Source: Malassezia japonica
Lineage: Eukaryota; Basidiomycota; Malasseziomycetes; Malasseziales; Malasseziaceae
Length of the DNA stretch: 64,000 nucleotides
Direction: 5' to 3'
NCBI RefSeq assembly: GCF_029542785.1
Contig: NC_083376.1
Span: 434,001 to 498,000, forward strand
Shown here piece by piece: positions 62,610 through 64,000 of the stretch (its first letter is position 1; each line of letters opens with the position of its first letter). The notes under the pieces were generated by a model, which worked only from the letters and a program-made list of their open reading frames with translations, was not told the origin of the DNA and searched no databases. The position numbers and the translations under genes were made by a program.

Positions 62610-63435
62610 CTAGCTTGGGTATCTTAAGTCGGTCGGTGAATCAATCGTCGTCTGCCATAACGACTCCCACCGCACAATCGCGATGGGGAGCCGGGAGCTG
62701 GGCAGGATATCTTCGTCACGGTCCTGGTCGTCGGGGCGCGTCGACGTGCTCTCGTGGCCTTCCGCATCGGGCGAAGAGGTCTGCGAGGCAAGCAGCCGCT
62801 CGTTCACGTCCTCTTCCGACAGGTCATAGTAGACAGGCCCCGCAGAATCCCTTTCCATCACCGCGTGCTCTTCGGGGGTAATGTCGAGCGAATTCACACG
62901 GGTCGCGTCCAACCGGCACTTGGCCTCTTCCACAGTGATGGTCATAAGCACAATATGGAAGAACCAAATCACGACGTCGACCAGGAGCAGGTGCACCTTG
63001 GACACCGCATAGTCCTGCCCCACAAAATCGAGTATCACCCGGGGGGCGGTCGGCGAGGTGTCCTGGAAGAGCTGGTTCGCAGCGCACAGGAGGTGAAACA
63101 TGGTCACCGAGCGCGCAAAGCCGGGCAGGGACCGCGCGACGGGGATCAGATTCGGCTGGACTGGGTGAGTCGGGGCACGTACGGAATTGCTGGGTCAGTC
63201 GCGCGACGTACATAGAGCACCATGAGCCGGATACATAAGAGGATCGTGAGGCCATCTAGCACATAGGCATAGACCATCATCACGGTCAAGACCCGGCGGA
63301 GCTTGGGTGAGCCAGGGAACCTACCAAGCCGAGCGCCTCGCGCCGCTCTTTTCGCATCGCAGCACGGACCTGTGGAGGAGCGGGCGAAGCGATCGGCCGA
63401 AGTGGAGGCGCGGCGCGCGGCTTGACGCGTAGCAT
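62610..63435 (-). CDS. DSC4: Dsc4-like DUF1746 membrane protein, Dsc E3 ligase subunit
   Basis: Exons (minus) are 63325-63435, 63212-63301, 63183-63189 (7 nt) and 62610-63160 (252 aa); introns of 23, 22 and 22 nt. The 7-nt exon is needed to give LMVLYQFLQPNLIPVARS, which joins the two halves of the DUF1746 domain. Hydrophobic segments (VMMVYAYVLDGLTILLCIRLMVLY, HLLLVDVVIWFFHIVLMTITVE) flank the ILDFVGQ block. DUF1746 occurs in fission-yeast Dsc4, part of the Golgi Dsc ligase that activates SREBP. A start at 63355-63357 is a possible shorter form. Confidence 0.78.
63183..63189 (-). other. 7-nt micro-exon of the DSC4-like gene
   Basis: CAATTCC on the minus strand lies between two 22-nt introns, each with a GTACGT donor and a CTGAC/CTCAC-CCAG acceptor. 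Including it keeps the frame and restores Tyr-Gln-Phe-Leu of DUF1746. Confidence 0.7.
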
Positions 63436-64000
63436 GTCCCAGTCGTGCCAGAATGCATTTATTCTGCAGAGTCTCGGGCTCGATGGCGTGCAGGATGCCC
63501 ACGATACCCAGCGCGAGACACAGGATCGTGATACTTTGACGCAGCGGCCACCGCCCGAGATTCCCGAGGCGCTCACTGCGCCCGAATTTGACGAGCTCAA
63601 GCTCCTTTCCAACCGGTGGAACCACAAAGTGCCGGAGCAGTATGACGAGAACGGAAACGAGACATACGAGTGGGGGTGGTACCAGTCGGTACAGCGTCTG
63701 TGGAGCCGGTGGCAGGATATTTTTGAGCGCTTCAGCGATGCGCACCTCACCGACGACACGGAAATCTACCTGGGCCGCGCCAAGGTCCCTGGCGACGTGC
63801 CGCGCTATGTGCCACGCGAACAAGAGTCTATGGATGAGGAAGAGCTGCACCGCTTTGCGATGGAGCAGGCGTTGGCCGACACGAGTGGCGCGCCGCTGTC
63901 GCAGCAGGAGCTCGAGACCAAGATGGCCGACATCAAAGAGTTTCTGCGGCTCGAGTCGACGCGCCGCGCAATGCACGGCGACGAGAACGAGTTGGAGGAT
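63434..64000 (+). CDS. Unknown protein, 3' end cut by window edge
   Basis: An ATG at 63434-63436 opens a frame without stop to the right edge (at least 189 residues). It contains a Trp-rich block (SNRWNHKVPEQYDENGN, YEWGWYQSVQRLWSRWQDIF) and SDAHLTDDTEIYLGRAKVPGD, then a Glu/Met-rich helical tail. I do not recognise the family. The start overlaps the start codon of the divergent DSC4-like gene in a CATG palindrome, so at least one of the two starts is probably elsewhere. Confidence 0.55.
   Translation, partial: MSQSCQNAFILQSLGLDGVQDAHDTQRETQDRDTLTQRPPPEIPEALTAPEFDELKLLSNRWNHKVPEQYDENGNETYEWGWYQSVQRLWSRWQDIFERFSDAHLTDDTEIYLGRAKVPGDVPRYVPREQESMDEEELHRFAMEQALADTSGAPLSQQELETKMADIKEFLRLESTRRAMHGDENELED

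Noticed and set aside
1..64000. tRNA, rRNA, CRISPR or transposon sequences
   Set aside because: No T-loop consensus, rRNA block, direct-repeat array, terminal repeat or transposase/reverse-transcriptase motif was seen.

Overview
This is a gene-dense, GC-rich window from a compact fungal nuclear genome. Gene content (acetyl-CoA carboxylase, PAK kinase, MutL, Qa-SNARE, cytochrome c1, ribosomal proteins) is basidiomycete-like. The introns are tiny (most often exactly 22 nt), start GTACGT/GTATGT/GTAGGT and end with a branch-like CTRAC or CTCAC almost fused to the AG. That style, with the very short gaps between genes, best fits Malassezia (Malasseziomycetes, Ustilaginomycotina). The genus is an inference; I do not name a species.

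Layout: (1) 1-18.2 kb: DnaJ (partial), a short Ssr4-like protein, TBC protein, MPP6, EXO5, RVS167-type BAR/SH3, eIF2B-delta, dynein LC8, GAS2-domain protein, PMS1, F-box/WD protein, VMA10 and PTA1/symplekin. (2) 18.2-33 kb: TRP5, RAD9, a STE20/PAK kinase beside an F-BAR RhoGAP, RPP2, RPS15, MUS81, an aminodeoxychorismate-lyase-like enzyme and CYT1. (3) 33-43.9 kb: ACC1, PRP28, MRPL10, a syntaxin. (4) 44.2-45.6 kb: three tandem paralogues of a small Cys-rich family I do not recognise, in a less GC-rich stretch. (5) 45.6-64 kb: ALG14, YPT35-type PX protein, TYR1, an unknown mitochondrial protein, CCZ1, DSC2, a BTB protein, TIM23, MRPL27, URI1/BUD27, a CCDC124-like protein, D-amino-acid oxidase, BUD20, RPL33, DSC4-like (DUF1746) and a partial unknown gene at the right edge.

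Genome-level features: neighbouring genes mostly alternate strands. Seven convergent pairs have stop codons that overlap, abut or lie 1 nt apart. Several divergent pairs share only 37-48 bp. CACGTG recurs in the gaps. About 69 introns were placed by restoring reading frame and family motifs; about half are 22 nt. Longer introns sit in the ribosomal-protein and cytochrome c1 genes. Two genes (GAS2 and YPT35) change frame at or near a C homopolymer. I saw no tRNA, rRNA, CRISPR array or transposon.

Themes: four DNA-maintenance genes (EXO5, PMS1, RAD9, MUS81), three chorismate-pathway branches (TRP5, TYR1, ADC lyase), two subunits of the Dsc E3 ligase complex, and GTPase signalling (PAK, RhoGAP, TBC, CCZ1). 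Exon coordinates are in the entries. They are predictions from sequence alone.
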